A stretch of DNA of 14,612 nucleotides from JBIKVP01 sp044356745 (GCA_044356745.1 JBIKVP010000049.1:1-14612); one strand, 5' to 3'; shown: positions 5,651 through 14,497, counted from the stretch's first letter. Numbers and translations are program-made. Notes: generated by a model from the sequence alone, not told the origin.

Positions 5651-6574
5651 ATGACTGGTTTTGCTCTCTCACCCGTGCCTTCAGCTTCACAGCTTATTGG
5701 TCATCGTTTTTTGAAAATGAATGGCTTAGGCAATGAAATTCTTATCATCGATTTACGTGGCTCAAACCATGTGATACAAGCTGCCGAACCGTGCGCACTC
5801 GCAGCACAGCAAGACACGCATTTTGACCAGCTCATGGTCATTTATGATGCGCGCCTCATGGGCACAGATGCATTTATCCGTATTTATAACACTGATGGTT
5901 CTGAGTCAGGAGCATGTGGAAATGGCACACGCTGTGTCGCATGGGCGATGCTTGCAGATCCTTTCATGAAGCAAAACCACATTGAGCGTGATGCGCTCAC
6001 GCTACAAACCAAAGCAGGGCTATTGCCTGTCTGGCGTCAAAGTGAATGGGATTTTACAGTCGATATGGGCGTGCCAAAACTAAAATGGCAGGAGATTCCG
6101 CTTGCCGAACCCTTCCATGATACACGTGCGATTGAACTTCAGATTGGCCCAATTGATCACCCGATTCTGCACTCACCGGCCGTAGTGAATATGGGCAATC
6201 CGCACGCAATTTTCTTCGTAGAAAATATTGACGCACATGACTTAGCGCGAAGCGGACCGATGCTGGAAAATCATCCGATTTTTCCGGAACGCGCCAACAT
6301 CTCCCTCGCGCAAGTGATAGATGAGAAACATCTTGTGCTAAAAGTTTGGGAGCGTGGTGTCGGATTGACACGTGCTTGTGGTTCAGGAGCGTGCGCTGCG
6401 GTGGTGGCGGGGGTGCGCAAAAAGTTGATTGAGCGCACAAGTCTTGTCACGCTTCCGGGAGGCGAGCTCACGATTGAATGGCGTGAGAGCAATGACCATG
6501 TTTATATGACAGGCCCTGTTGAATTGGAACATGAGGGTATTATAACCCCTTCACATTTGATTGAGGCATCATAA
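5651..6574 (+). CDS. dapF: Diaminopimelate epimerase
   Basis: The enzyme interconverts LL- and meso-diaminopimelate (EC 5.1.1.7), the penultimate step of lysine synthesis and the source of meso-DAP for peptidoglycan. It is cytoplasmic and PLP-independent, using a two-cysteine mechanism. With the ATG at 5651 the product has 307 residues, slightly long for the family. C89 in GACGNGTRC and C243 in RACGSGACA are the catalytic pair, and FLKMNGLGNE marks the true N-terminal strand at about residues 20-29. The start is uncertain: a GTG at 5594 would add 19 residues, and the ATG at 5717 would cut into the conserved MNGLGN. No good ribosome-binding site precedes 5651. Its stop overlaps the mtaB start as TAATG, so the two are cotranslated; dapF-mtaB pairing is common in alphaproteobacteria. 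Confidence 0.93.
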   Translation: MTGFALSPVPSASQLIGHRFLKMNGLGNEILIIDLRGSNHVIQAAEPCALAAQQDTHFDQLMVIYDARLMGTDAFIRIYNTDGSESGACGNGTRCVAWAMLADPFMKQNHIERDALTLQTKAGLLPVWRQSEWDFTVDMGVPKLKWQEIPLAEPFHDTRAIELQIGPIDHPILHSPAVVNMGNPHAIFFVENIDAHDLARSGPMLENHPIFPERANISLAQVIDEKHLVLKVWERGVGLTRACGSGACAAVVAGVRKKLIERTSLVTLPGGELTIEWRESNDHVYMTGPVELEHEGIITPSHLIEAS

Positions 6575-7893
6575 TGCTTGATGATGGTCTGTGTGATCAT
6601 GCTGCGCTATCGTCGGCGAGCCACAACGATGATCAAAAGTGCTTGGATACCGTCGATGTCATTACATTTGGCTGCCGGCTTAATATCGTTGAATCACAGA
6701 CGATCCGTGAACAGGCGTTAAAAGCAGGGCATACCAATGTTGTGATCATCAATACATGTGCGGTGACAGCCGAGGCAACACGTCAATCGCGTCAAGCTAT
6801 TCGCAGGCTATCGCGTGAAAGACCGGAAGCACGTATCATTGTGACAGGTTGTGCTGCACAGATTGAGTCAGCACGATATGCCGCGATGCCTGAAGTGAGC
6901 CATGTTGTCGGCAATGATCTCAAAACAAGGCCTGAGACATGGCAACGTTTACATGATACTTATGGTTCTGAAAAAATTCTGATTAACGATGTAATGTCGG
7001 TAACAGAAACGGCATTGCATTTGATGGATGGTATGAAAGGGCACACCCGTGCCTTCGTGCAAGTACAAAACGGATGTGATCATCGTTGCACGTTTTGTAT
7101 TATTCCCTATGGACGGGGCAATTCGCGATCCGTGCCTATGGGCGAGGTGGTCACACAAATGCAGCGTCTTGTCGATCATGGCGCTCTGGAAGTGGTGCTC
7201 ACAGGCGTTGATATGACGAGTTACGGCAAAGATTTGCCCGCAAATCCCACTTTAGGGCGCTTAGTCCAATCTATTCTCACCCATGTTCCCGATCTGCCAC
7301 GATTGAGACTATCATCCATTGACTCCATTGAAGTGGATGAAGCTTTAAGTGATGCCTTAGCTTCAGATCATCGCTTCATGCCACACCTGCACCTTTCCCT
7401 GCAGGCGGGAGATGATTTGATTTTAAAGCGCATGAAACGTCGACATTTACGCGATGATGCGATCCGTTTTTGTGTAGAGACACGTGCGCGTCGCCCGGAT
7501 ATTGTTTTCGGTGCGGATATCATCGCGGGTTTTCCAACCGAAACGGAAGATATGTTTACGCGTTCGCTCAATCTGGTGCGCGAATGTGGCCTCACACATT
7601 TACACGTTTTTCCATTTTCACCACGAGAGGGAACCCCAGCCGCGCGAATGCCGCAATTATCCAAGTCAGTCATTAAGGAACGGGCGGCGCGCTTACGTCA
7701 ATTGGGGCAAAATGTGCTTGAAGAGCATCTTAAAAGCTTGGTGGGCACAACGCAAAAGGTTCTGACAGAAACGAATAATGTGGGGCGTACGCAAGGTTTT
7801 GCCCTTGTTGAATTTTCGACACCCGTTCAGGCTGGAGAAATTATAAATACCCATATTTCAGCGCACGATCACCTGCGCTTAAAGGCTCATTAG
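6574..7893 (+). CDS. mtaB: tRNA t6A37 methylthiotransferase (radical SAM)
   Basis: MtaB adds the methylthio group to t6A at position 37 of ANN-decoding tRNAs, giving ms2t6A. The product has 439 residues, typical for the family. The N-terminal methylthiotransferase domain holds the three ligands of the auxiliary 4Fe-4S cluster: C34 (TFGCRLN), C62 (INTCAV) and C93 (TGCAAQ). The radical SAM motif GCDHRCTFC gives C168, C172 and C175. A TRAM-like RNA-binding domain lies at about 375-437. TFGCRLN and the family order favour MtaB over MiaB or RimO. The ATG shares its A with the dapF stop (TAATG). A 26-residue tail precedes the conserved region, but no better in-frame start is visible. In many alphaproteobacteria ftsY follows; here the next gene is convergent and small. 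Confidence 0.95.
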   Translation: MLDDGLCDHAALSSASHNDDQKCLDTVDVITFGCRLNIVESQTIREQALKAGHTNVVIINTCAVTAEATRQSRQAIRRLSRERPEARIIVTGCAAQIESARYAAMPEVSHVVGNDLKTRPETWQRLHDTYGSEKILINDVMSVTETALHLMDGMKGHTRAFVQVQNGCDHRCTFCIIPYGRGNSRSVPMGEVVTQMQRLVDHGALEVVLTGVDMTSYGKDLPANPTLGRLVQSILTHVPDLPRLRLSSIDSIEVDEALSDALASDHRFMPHLHLSLQAGDDLILKRMKRRHLRDDAIRFCVETRARRPDIVFGADIIAGFPTETEDMFTRSLNLVRECGLTHLHVFPFSPREGTPAARMPQLSKSVIKERAARLRQLGQNVLEEHLKSLVGTTQKVLTETNNVGRTQGFALVEFSTPVQAGEIINTHISAHDHLRLKAH

Positions 7894-7894
7894 A

Positions 7895-7930
7895 GAGCAT
7901 CGTAAGCGGTATTTCAAAAGTACGATGTTC
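7895..7930. terminator. Hairpin between convergent mtaB and small gene
   Basis: CATCGTA (7898-7904) pairs perfectly with TACGATG (7921-7927). The stem extends three more pairs, one of them G-U, across a 16-nt loop. It starts two bases after the mtaB stop and is followed by aaaatttt rather than a clean T run. It may terminate one or both of the convergent transcripts, but the large loop and weak tract make it only a moderate candidate. Confidence 0.4.
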
Positions 7931-7960
7931 AAAATTTTCCAGTATAATCTGATATCCGTG

Positions 7961-8215
7961 TCATAACCATGCACTAAAGGTCAAATTCGTGGCGGGTGCA
8001 GGTTGATCGTGTATATTCTTAAATACATCCACCATTTTTACACGTAGCTGATCAATTAAGCGTTGTTGATAGGCATATTCACTTGCGGAAACTGGAATCT
8101 TACGGATTTCAGGGAGACGATCCAGCACATTAATTGTTGAACAGAATGGATTTTTATAAGCTGTAGAGGTTAATTGGCGCTCAACAGGTGCATAGTGCTG
8201 GCTTTGTGCAGACAT
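7961..8215 (-). CDS. Unrecognised 84-residue protein downstream of glnD
   Basis: I do not recognise this protein. It has 84 residues, with no signal peptide or membrane helix. A middle segment is probably helical (about 43-68, ASEYAYQQRLIDQLRVKMVD), and the tail is Pro/Ala-rich. It is probably real because AAAGGA lies at a good distance before the ATG at 8215 and the frame fills the gap between glnD and mtaB. It lies 79 bp downstream of the glnD stop on the same strand and may be read from glnD transcription. A small inverted repeat TTAAC-GCGTG-GTTAA (8277-8291) lies in that gap. Confidence 0.6.
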   Translation of the reverse strand: MSAQSQHYAPVERQLTSTAYKNPFCSTINVLDRLPEIRKIPVSASEYAYQQRLIDQLRVKMVDVFKNIHDQPAPATNLTFSAWL

Positions 8216-8294
8216 CTTCTATTCCTTTATCATCGTGTCACGTCAAATCACTGATGAAAGGTTAAGAAGAATATGGTTAACGCGTGGTTAAAAG

Positions 8295-11084
8295 TCATAC
8301 CTGATCGAGAATAGGTAAGAGAGTGGCGCGAATTCTCTCTTGCTGTGCAATGTGAGTAATTTTCTGATTAAGTTCATTGACAATGTAAAACACATCGACC
8401 GCACGCTCGCCAAATGTTGCAATGTGAGCAGAGCGAATATCAATATTTAATCGCGCGAGTGCACTTGTAATATCATAGAGCAGACCTGGGCGATCTAATC
8501 CGGACACTTCAAGCACTGTGTAATCATGTGAAAGCGCGTTATCAATGGTCACATCAGGAACAACCGAAAAACTGCTGGCTTGATGAGGTCTAAGCCGTCT
8601 ATCTTGAATTTGCGCCGCCATAGATGCAAGTTGTTCAGGATGTATAACGAGGCGGCTGATCATATCCGTGATTTTTTGAGCGCGACGCTTTTCATCACGG
8701 TCTTCAGCAAAGTTCTGTGAGAGTGCAAGTGTTGTCAGCACCAATGAATCGTGCGTAGTAAAGACACTTGCATCAACGATATTTGCGCCTGCAGCTGCAC
8801 ATGCGCCCGTCAGAATAGCAAGACCGTTCGGATGACGCACCGCCAAAACATCAACTTCCGTCACCCCACGAAAGCGATCAATATGAATGCGCGTGACAGG
8901 CTTTAATGCCTTGAGGGGCATGTCTCGCATCATTTGTGCATGAAGAGCCGCACGCTTTAAAGGTGTTTTGAGCCAATATGCTGAAACATGACGCGCTGCA
9001 TAGGTATTAAATGTATCGTCACCCCAGTGATGCAAATGTTCACGCAATGCTCTTATCGCCCCTTGTGCACGCTGGTTGCGATCAATCCCTGAATACCCAC
9101 CCGCAAGAACAATCTCAGTTTCATAATAAAGTGTGCGTAAAAGCTCACCCTTCCACCCGTTCCAGACACCCGGCCCCACAGCCTTAATGTCACAGATCGT
9201 CAAGATAAGCAGGAGTTTAAGTCGCTCAAGCGACTGAACGGTGTTGGCGAATGTTTCAATTGTTTTAGGATCACTCAGATCACGCCCTTGTGCCACCATA
9301 GACATAAGCAGATGATGCTCAATCAGCCATACTACTGTATCTGTTTCAGCAGCGCTTAATCCCAGACGTGGACACAATTTTCGCGCCACATCAGCGCCTG
9401 CAACGGAGTGATCTTCAGGGCGTCCCTTCGCCACATCATGTAGAAAAAGCGCAACATATAAAGCCCGCTTATTCTGGATGGTGGTGAATATTTGATTGGC
9501 GAGAGGATGCTCACCTTCAAGTCGCCCTGCCTCAATCTCCGCCAGAATACCAATGCAACGCAAAAGGTGTTCATCAACTGTATAGTGATGATACATATTA
9601 AACTGCATCATGGCGACAATTTTGCCAAAATCAGGAATAAAACGTCCCAAAACGCTCGCCTCATTCATGCGCCGCAATGTTGTCTCCGCAGCGTTGACCG
9701 ATTGTAAAATGTCCATAAAAAGGCGGTTTGCTTCTTCATCATGACGCACATCACGGGTCATTAATTTGAGCGAGCGCGTGGCTAGACGCGTTGCATCAGG
9801 TTGTATGGCTGCGTTGATTTTATCTGCAAGCCAGAATAAGCGAATGAGATTGACGGGATCACGTTGAAAGACATCTGCATCCGCAACCGTAAGACGCCCA
9901 CTTGAATCAATCATAAAATCTGCAAAACCCGTTTTGAGGCGACGCTTTTTAAGCTGTCCCCACACGCGCTCCAACACTGGTTTTGGTTTGGCATGACGAG
10001 CCTCAAGTTCAGCGCACACGATTGCTGTTAAATCACCGACATCTTTGGCGATAAGAAAATATAGCTTCATAAAGCGCTCAACCGCAGAAAGCCCCTTACG
10101 TGTGCGAAAGCCCATAGCTTGTGCAAGCGCGGGCTGGATATCAAATGATAAACGTTCTTGAGCACGCCCTGCCAGAAAATGGAGATGACATCTCACGCGC
10201 CATAAAAAACTTTCACAGCGATGAAAAAGTGCCATTTCTCGGGTTGTGAATAGGCCAGCACGAATAAAATCATCATCGTGATGAGTGCGCGTGACATATC
10301 GCGTGATCCAGAACAACGTATTAAGATCGCGCAAACCTCCTTTGCCATCTTTCACATTAGGCTCCACAAGGTAGCGATAAGCACCCGCTTTGGTAACGCG
10401 GGCTTCACGCTCTTGAAGTTTTGCTTCGATAAACTCCGGTGCAGTCAAACGCACCAGTTCATCATCAAAGCGACGTGTCAGATCATTGTAAAGCGTCCAT
10501 TCACCGGCAAGAAAACGTGTTTCGAGCAAAGATGTGCGAATCGTCATATCCGCGCGCGCTTCATTCAAACATTCATCCACGGTGCGCGTGGCATAGCCAA
10601 TTTTCAGTTTAAGATCCCAGAGCGTGTAAAGCATCGCTTCAGTAACGCTTTCCGTCCATGCATTTTTTTTGTAAGGCAAAAGGATAAGCAGATCGACATC
10701 AGAGCCCGGCGCCATTTTTCCACGCCCATAGCCCCCTGTCGCAATAATGGCGAGTTGCTCTGAACTGAGTGCACTATGCTGTGAAAAAAGCGCTTGTGTC
10801 GTTACAAGATAAACGGTCTGCACGAGTTTATCCATAAGGTCTGATAAAGCCCGCGCACACGCAAAACCATCTTGTGCTGCCATCAGATTTTCGCGGATCG
10901 CTTCGCGTCCTCGATGGAGTGTATTGGTCAATAGGGCGCGTAATCCACTTTTAAGGGTAATCGAATCATGCCCCTGTTTACCGCGATGCGCTTCAATCAG
11001 CTCCATAACGGCCAGATCAAGATCAGCAAACAGATCAGGCAACGATATGTGAGATATGGCGGCATCCGTAACGAGGTCAGACAT
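8295..11084 (-). CDS. glnD: PII uridylyltransferase / uridylyl-removing enzyme
   Basis: GlnD senses glutamine and adds UMP to PII proteins when nitrogen is short, removing it when glutamine is high, so it sets glutamine synthetase and nitrogen-gene activity. The product has 929 residues, typical for alphaproteobacteria. The nucleotidyltransferase domain carries GGYGRGKMAPGSDVDLL (117-133, metal ligands D129 and D131), and EPNVKDGKGGLRD (241-253) is a conserved GlnD element. The HD hydrolase domain spans about 500-620, with VDEHLL and H549-D550 in FLHDVAKG. Two ACT domains (about 742-812 and 855-925, the second with LDRPGLLYDIT) bind glutamine. The ATG at 11084 is preferred over the adjacent GTG at 11087; no strong ribosome-binding site is seen for either. 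It is divergent from the ABC-F gene. Confidence 0.97.
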   Translation of the reverse strand: MSDLVTDAAISHISLPDLFADLDLAVMELIEAHRGKQGHDSITLKSGLRALLTNTLHRGREAIRENLMAAQDGFACARALSDLMDKLVQTVYLVTTQALFSQHSALSSEQLAIIATGGYGRGKMAPGSDVDLLILLPYKKNAWTESVTEAMLYTLWDLKLKIGYATRTVDECLNEARADMTIRTSLLETRFLAGEWTLYNDLTRRFDDELVRLTAPEFIEAKLQEREARVTKAGAYRYLVEPNVKDGKGGLRDLNTLFWITRYVTRTHHDDDFIRAGLFTTREMALFHRCESFLWRVRCHLHFLAGRAQERLSFDIQPALAQAMGFRTRKGLSAVERFMKLYFLIAKDVGDLTAIVCAELEARHAKPKPVLERVWGQLKKRRLKTGFADFMIDSSGRLTVADADVFQRDPVNLIRLFWLADKINAAIQPDATRLATRSLKLMTRDVRHDEEANRLFMDILQSVNAAETTLRRMNEASVLGRFIPDFGKIVAMMQFNMYHHYTVDEHLLRCIGILAEIEAGRLEGEHPLANQIFTTIQNKRALYVALFLHDVAKGRPEDHSVAGADVARKLCPRLGLSAAETDTVVWLIEHHLLMSMVAQGRDLSDPKTIETFANTVQSLERLKLLLILTICDIKAVGPGVWNGWKGELLRTLYYETEIVLAGGYSGIDRNQRAQGAIRALREHLHHWGDDTFNTYAARHVSAYWLKTPLKRAALHAQMMRDMPLKALKPVTRIHIDRFRGVTEVDVLAVRHPNGLAILTGACAAAGANIVDASVFTTHDSLVLTTLALSQNFAEDRDEKRRAQKITDMISRLVIHPEQLASMAAQIQDRRLRPHQASSFSVVPDVTIDNALSHDYTVLEVSGLDRPGLLYDITSALARLNIDIRSAHIATFGERAVDVFYIVNELNQKITHIAQQERIRATLLPILDQV

Positions 11085-11103
11085 CACAAGGGAGGCTTTC
11101 TAA

Positions 11104-11142
11104 ATGAATAAATTGATAAATCACTACCTCATTATGACATGA
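11104..11142 (+). CDS. Possible 12-codon leader ORF before the ABC-F gene
   Basis: A GGGAGG (11090-11095) lies 8 nt before an ATG that opens MNKLINHYLIMT followed by TGA. This ribosome-binding site is stronger than that of the ABC-F gene, whose start is 68 bp further on. Short leader ORFs control some ABC-F genes through ribosome stalling, but those are mainly antibiotic-response types. The GGGAGG lies just inside the divergent intergenic space, so it may be coincidence. Confidence 0.2.
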   Translation: MNKLINHYLIMT

Positions 11143-11209
11143 TTTGACCGCTATACGTTATGCCGCTACATGCTTCATTCCCTGTTTTTCAAGAGATTGC
11201 ACAGTTCTT

Positions 11210-13063
11210 ATGCTTACCATCACTGATTTAACCTATCGCATTGCCGGACGCACGCTGCTTGAAAATGCATCTGTTGCCATTACTGAAGGGCAAAGAGTAG
11301 GGCTTGTTGGTCCCAACGGTACAGGTAAATCGACACTCTTTAAAATTATTACGGGAGAGCTAAGCGCGGATGCTGGAGACATCACATTGGTGAAAGGCGC
11401 AAGTCTGGGCGTTGTGCGTCAAGATTTACCTGAAGATGATACGCCTCTCATTGAGATTGTACTGAGCGCTGATACAGAACGCGCTGCACTCATGTTGGAA
11501 GCAGAAACGACCGAAGATCCCGAGCGTATCGGTTATATCTATACACGCCTAGGTGAAATCGATGCTTATGACGCACCCTCACGCGCTGCAACAATTTTGG
11601 CAGGTCTAGGCTTTGATGAAGCAGGGCAAAACAGTCCTATCTCGGCTTTTTCGGGAGGATGGCGTGCGCGTGTCGCATTGGCAGCAGCGCTTTTTCGTCA
11701 GCCAAGCCTTCTTATGCTGGATGAGCCAACCAACCACCTTGATTTTGAAGCTATGGTCTGGCTTGAAAATTTCTTAATCCGTTATCCGGGTACACTAGTC
11801 ATCATCAGTCACGATCGCGATATTCTCAATAAAACGGTGACGCACATTGTGCATTTAGAGAATAAGCAGCTTACCAGCTACACTGGGACGTATGATCAGT
11901 TTGAGCGCCGCAGAGCCGAGCGACTGATGAACCAACAAGCACTCCATGAAAAGCAAATGGCGCAAAAAAGCCATATGATGGAATTTGTTGAGCGTTTCCG
12001 CGCTAAAGCGAGCAAGGCGCGTCAGGCGCAAAGCCGCCTTAAAATGATTGAGAAAATGGATATCGTTGATGCGGTGATGGCCGAGCGCGTCACTGCTTTC
12101 ACCTTTCCGGAGCCCGATGAACTGCGCTCACCCCTTATCACGCTTGACGGTGTGAGTGTCGGTTATTCACCTGATAAACCCGTTCTTAAAAACCTTGATT
12201 TACGTATTGATCAAGATGATCGCATTGCGCTTCTGGGTGCAAACGGTAATGGTAAGTCAACGCTCGTTAAACTGCTGTCCGGTCGCTTAGATGAACTCAA
12301 TGGGCGCGTGACCAAATCAGGTAAACTCAAAGTTGGCTACTTCGCACAATTTCAAACTGATGAACTTGATGTGAGTGAAACACCTTATTCTATCATGAAG
12401 GTAGCGATGATCCCGCTTCCGGAACCAAAAGTGCGTGCTGCACTCAGTCGTTTTGGTTTTGATCGTCATAAAGCCGACACCAAAGTCGGCGAACTCTCAG
12501 GGGGAGAAAAAGCGCGGTTATTATTTTGCTTGATGAGCTATGATGCGCCTCACATCATGCTGCTTGATGAGCCAACCAACCATCTTGATATAGATGCGCG
12601 TGAAGCATTGATGCAGGCACTTAACAACTATAATGGCGCAGTGATTCTGGTCACGCACGATTCCCACCTTGTTGAGCGCGTTGTTGATCGTTTGTGGCTT
12701 GTCGCAGACGGCACGTGTAAACCGTTTGATGATGATCTTGATGGCTATCGTGATCTTGTCGTCAAGCAGCGTAAGCGCGAGCGCGAAGAAACGCGCCAAG
12801 AGGGACGAAAAGGCAAAAAAGGCGGCAAAGGCGGTGCAAAAGCGGTTGTTTATACGCAAAATGACATTCCAAAACTTGAACAACACATCATTGAACTAAC
12901 GCAAAAGCGCGATAACTTAGAAAATGATATGGCAACACTCGCTGCAAGCACTAAACATTCTGACGCCCAACAGCTCAAACGCATCAGCGACACACACGCT
13001 GATATCAGCGCCCAACTCGCTGAACATGAGCGCCAACTTGAAGAACTTATTTTGAGTTTATAA
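11210..13063 (+). CDS. ABC-F family ATPase (Uup-like layout)
   Basis: ABC-F proteins are soluble twin-ATPase proteins without membrane domains; most studied members act on the ribosome, and Uup also acts in DNA metabolism. The product has 617 residues. The first cassette has Walker A GPNGTGKST (34-42), signature FSGGW (147-151) and Walker B LLMLDEPTNHLD (167-178). The inter-domain linker with MNQQALHEKQMAQKSHMMEF spans about 230-300. The second cassette has GANGNGKST (343-351), LSGGE (429-433) and IMLLDEPTNHLD (449-460). A very basic glycine-rich hinge (531-544, GRKGKKGGKGGAK) leads to a C-terminal coiled coil (about 552-615), which suggests a Uup-like rather than EttA-like type. I start at the ATG at 11210, since MLTITDLTYR is the usual family start; the open frame runs back to a TTG at 11144. 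Confidence 0.92.
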   Translation: MLTITDLTYRIAGRTLLENASVAITEGQRVGLVGPNGTGKSTLFKIITGELSADAGDITLVKGASLGVVRQDLPEDDTPLIEIVLSADTERAALMLEAETTEDPERIGYIYTRLGEIDAYDAPSRAATILAGLGFDEAGQNSPISAFSGGWRARVALAAALFRQPSLLMLDEPTNHLDFEAMVWLENFLIRYPGTLVIISHDRDILNKTVTHIVHLENKQLTSYTGTYDQFERRRAERLMNQQALHEKQMAQKSHMMEFVERFRAKASKARQAQSRLKMIEKMDIVDAVMAERVTAFTFPEPDELRSPLITLDGVSVGYSPDKPVLKNLDLRIDQDDRIALLGANGNGKSTLVKLLSGRLDELNGRVTKSGKLKVGYFAQFQTDELDVSETPYSIMKVAMIPLPEPKVRAALSRFGFDRHKADTKVGELSGGEKARLLFCLMSYDAPHIMLLDEPTNHLDIDAREALMQALNNYNGAVILVTHDSHLVERVVDRLWLVADGTCKPFDDDLDGYRDLVVKQRKREREETRQEGRKGKKGGKGGAKAVVYTQNDIPKLEQHIIELTQKRDNLENDMATLAASTKHSDAQQLKRISDTHADISAQLAEHERQLEELILSL

Positions 13064-13508
13064 GGTGCATAGACTTAAGAAGGGGCTGTCATAGATAGAT
13101 TAGAGCTTAGCCTATTTTTTGAGTGTACTCATCTGTTGTTTTAATAATCCGTGATTGAATCCCAACGTGCCTTCTTTCAGGAGAATAGTACAGGACACCA
13201 CCGAAGTTGATTTTCTTGCTGAAACGACAATCTCTACGAACCATAAAATCATCATAAATAAATCAATGATCCAAGACAGCATATAAATGCCTTTGATCGG
13301 CCATATTAAGGTTTTAGGGCAAGCACATACATCAAATAGCCAATGTCTTTGGGGGTTGGATTTTGGTGGGGATAGGATGTGTATGTATGCATATCCCTTT
13401 CATCTCCCCTTGTATTCCCTCTTGGCGTTAGCGTATGCATTCGTTAAAAGGTTTCACGATGGCGAATGATGTCCCGTTCATGTCATGCGATACAAGGCGA
13501 TAAATACG
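13064..13508. other. Intergenic region without a convincing gene
   Basis: No reading frame here looks like a real protein; the longest plus frame (13287-13469) has no ribosome-binding site or recognisable sequence. A T6 run at about 13112-13117 follows an untidy stem and may end ABC-F transcription. GAGT-GT-ACTC lies near 13119-13128. A G-rich stretch at 13351-13371 leads into a hairpin GGGATA/TATCCC (13369-13397, 17-nt loop). The bamD promoter probably lies near the right end. A small RNA cannot be excluded. Confidence 0.5.
13422..13450 (+). promoter_or_regulatory. Possible bamD promoter
   Basis: TTGGCG (13422-13427) and TAAAAG (13445-13450) are spaced 17 bp apart, each matching the sigma-70 consensus at four of six positions. 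The start site would fall near 13457, about 50 nt before the chosen bamD ATG. It is a weak match and other arrangements are possible. Confidence 0.35.
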
Positions 13509-14441
13509 ATGCAAATGAAACACGTTGGCAAAAGCTTTGCAGCAACACCGGCAACCTCTCTTAACAATGTGCGCACGGGTTTATACGCGGTTGCGAAAAC
13601 GCTTGCTCTGTCAATAACGCTGAGTTTTACCCTCACAGCTTGTGATACACTCTCATCGATTAATCCGTTTGATCGCACTGAAAAATATAAGCCCGAAATC
13701 ATTCCAGAAACACCTGCTGATAAACTTTATAATGACGGTCTTGCTCGTATGAATACGGGTGATTATGCAGGCGCTGCAAAGAAATTCGGCGACATTGACA
13801 AACAAGCGCCTTTTTCAAAATGGGCACAAAAAGCGCTCGTACTACAAGTGTCAGCTTATTATGAAGATCGTCAATACGACGATGTAATTTCAACTGCTAA
13901 GCGTTATCTGGGGCTGCATCCTTCAACCCCTGAAGCGGCTTATGTGCATTATCTGCTTGCAATGTCTTATTTCATGCAGATTCCTGATGTGACGCGTGAT
14001 CAGGAAAAAACTGAACTTGCCCTTAAGACAATGCAGGAAATGATCGATCGCCACCCCACATCTGAATATGTCCGTGATGGGCGCGAGAAAATACAGATTA
14101 CCCGCGATCAAATGGCGGGTAAAGAAGTATCAATTGGCAATTATTATCTCAAAAAGCGCAACTATACGGGTGCAATCAATCGTTATCGCGATGTTGTAGG
14201 AAAATACCAAACGACACGTCACGTAGAAGAGGCACTCATGCGTCTCACTGAAGCTTACATGGCTTTAGGGATAATCAACGAAGCGCAGACGGCAGCAGCG
14301 ATTTTAGGGCACAATTTTCCAAACAGCCCTTGGTACAAAGATGCTTACACACTTTTACAAAGTCGTGGTCTTGAGCCTCGTGAAGATAAAGGGTCATGGA
14401 TTAGCCGCGCCTTTCAACAGGTTGTTGGCTTAAAGCTGTAG
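13509..14441 (+). CDS. bamD: Outer-membrane assembly lipoprotein BamD (ComL family)
   Basis: BamD is an essential lipoprotein of the BAM complex, anchored to the inner face of the outer membrane, where it helps BamA fold beta-barrel proteins. With the ATG at 13509 the product has 310 residues. A long n-region is followed by a hydrophobic stretch (about 30-41) and a lipobox LTAC with the acylated cysteine at residue 45. TPR-type helical repeats run from about 75 to 290 (DKLYNDGLARMNTGDYAGAAKKF, AAYVHYLLAMSYF, IGNYYLKKRNYTGAINRY, HVEEALMRLTEAYMALG). The tail GLEPREDKGSWIS is typical of rhizobial BamD. AAGG lies 11 nt before 13509; the ATG at 13485 has no ribosome-binding site but would only lengthen the n-region. 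In related genomes lpxC usually precedes and recN follows; here an empty region precedes it and a convergent ORF follows. Confidence 0.95.
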   Translation: MQMKHVGKSFAATPATSLNNVRTGLYAVAKTLALSITLSFTLTACDTLSSINPFDRTEKYKPEIIPETPADKLYNDGLARMNTGDYAGAAKKFGDIDKQAPFSKWAQKALVLQVSAYYEDRQYDDVISTAKRYLGLHPSTPEAAYVHYLLAMSYFMQIPDVTRDQEKTELALKTMQEMIDRHPTSEYVRDGREKIQITRDQMAGKEVSIGNYYLKKRNYTGAINRYRDVVGKYQTTRHVEEALMRLTEAYMALGIINEAQTAAAILGHNFPNSPWYKDAYTLLQSRGLEPREDKGSWISRAFQQVVGLKL

Positions 14442-14497
14442 AATTATTTTTTAAGATTATCATTGAGACAATTTTCTCATCGATTATGTTATACCCC

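Noticed and set aside
13351..13373. G-quadruplex in the bamD upstream region
   Set aside because: Two of the G runs are only GG, so at best a weak two-layer structure; mentioned only as a G-rich tract.
13287..13469. 60-codon plus frame before bamD
   Set aside because: No ribosome-binding site and a composition unlike neighbouring proteins; likely chance.
14464..14479. TGAGA/TCTCA hairpin after bamD as a terminator
   Set aside because: The stem is only 5 bp and AT-rich, and the nearby T run lies before it rather than after it, so support is too weak.
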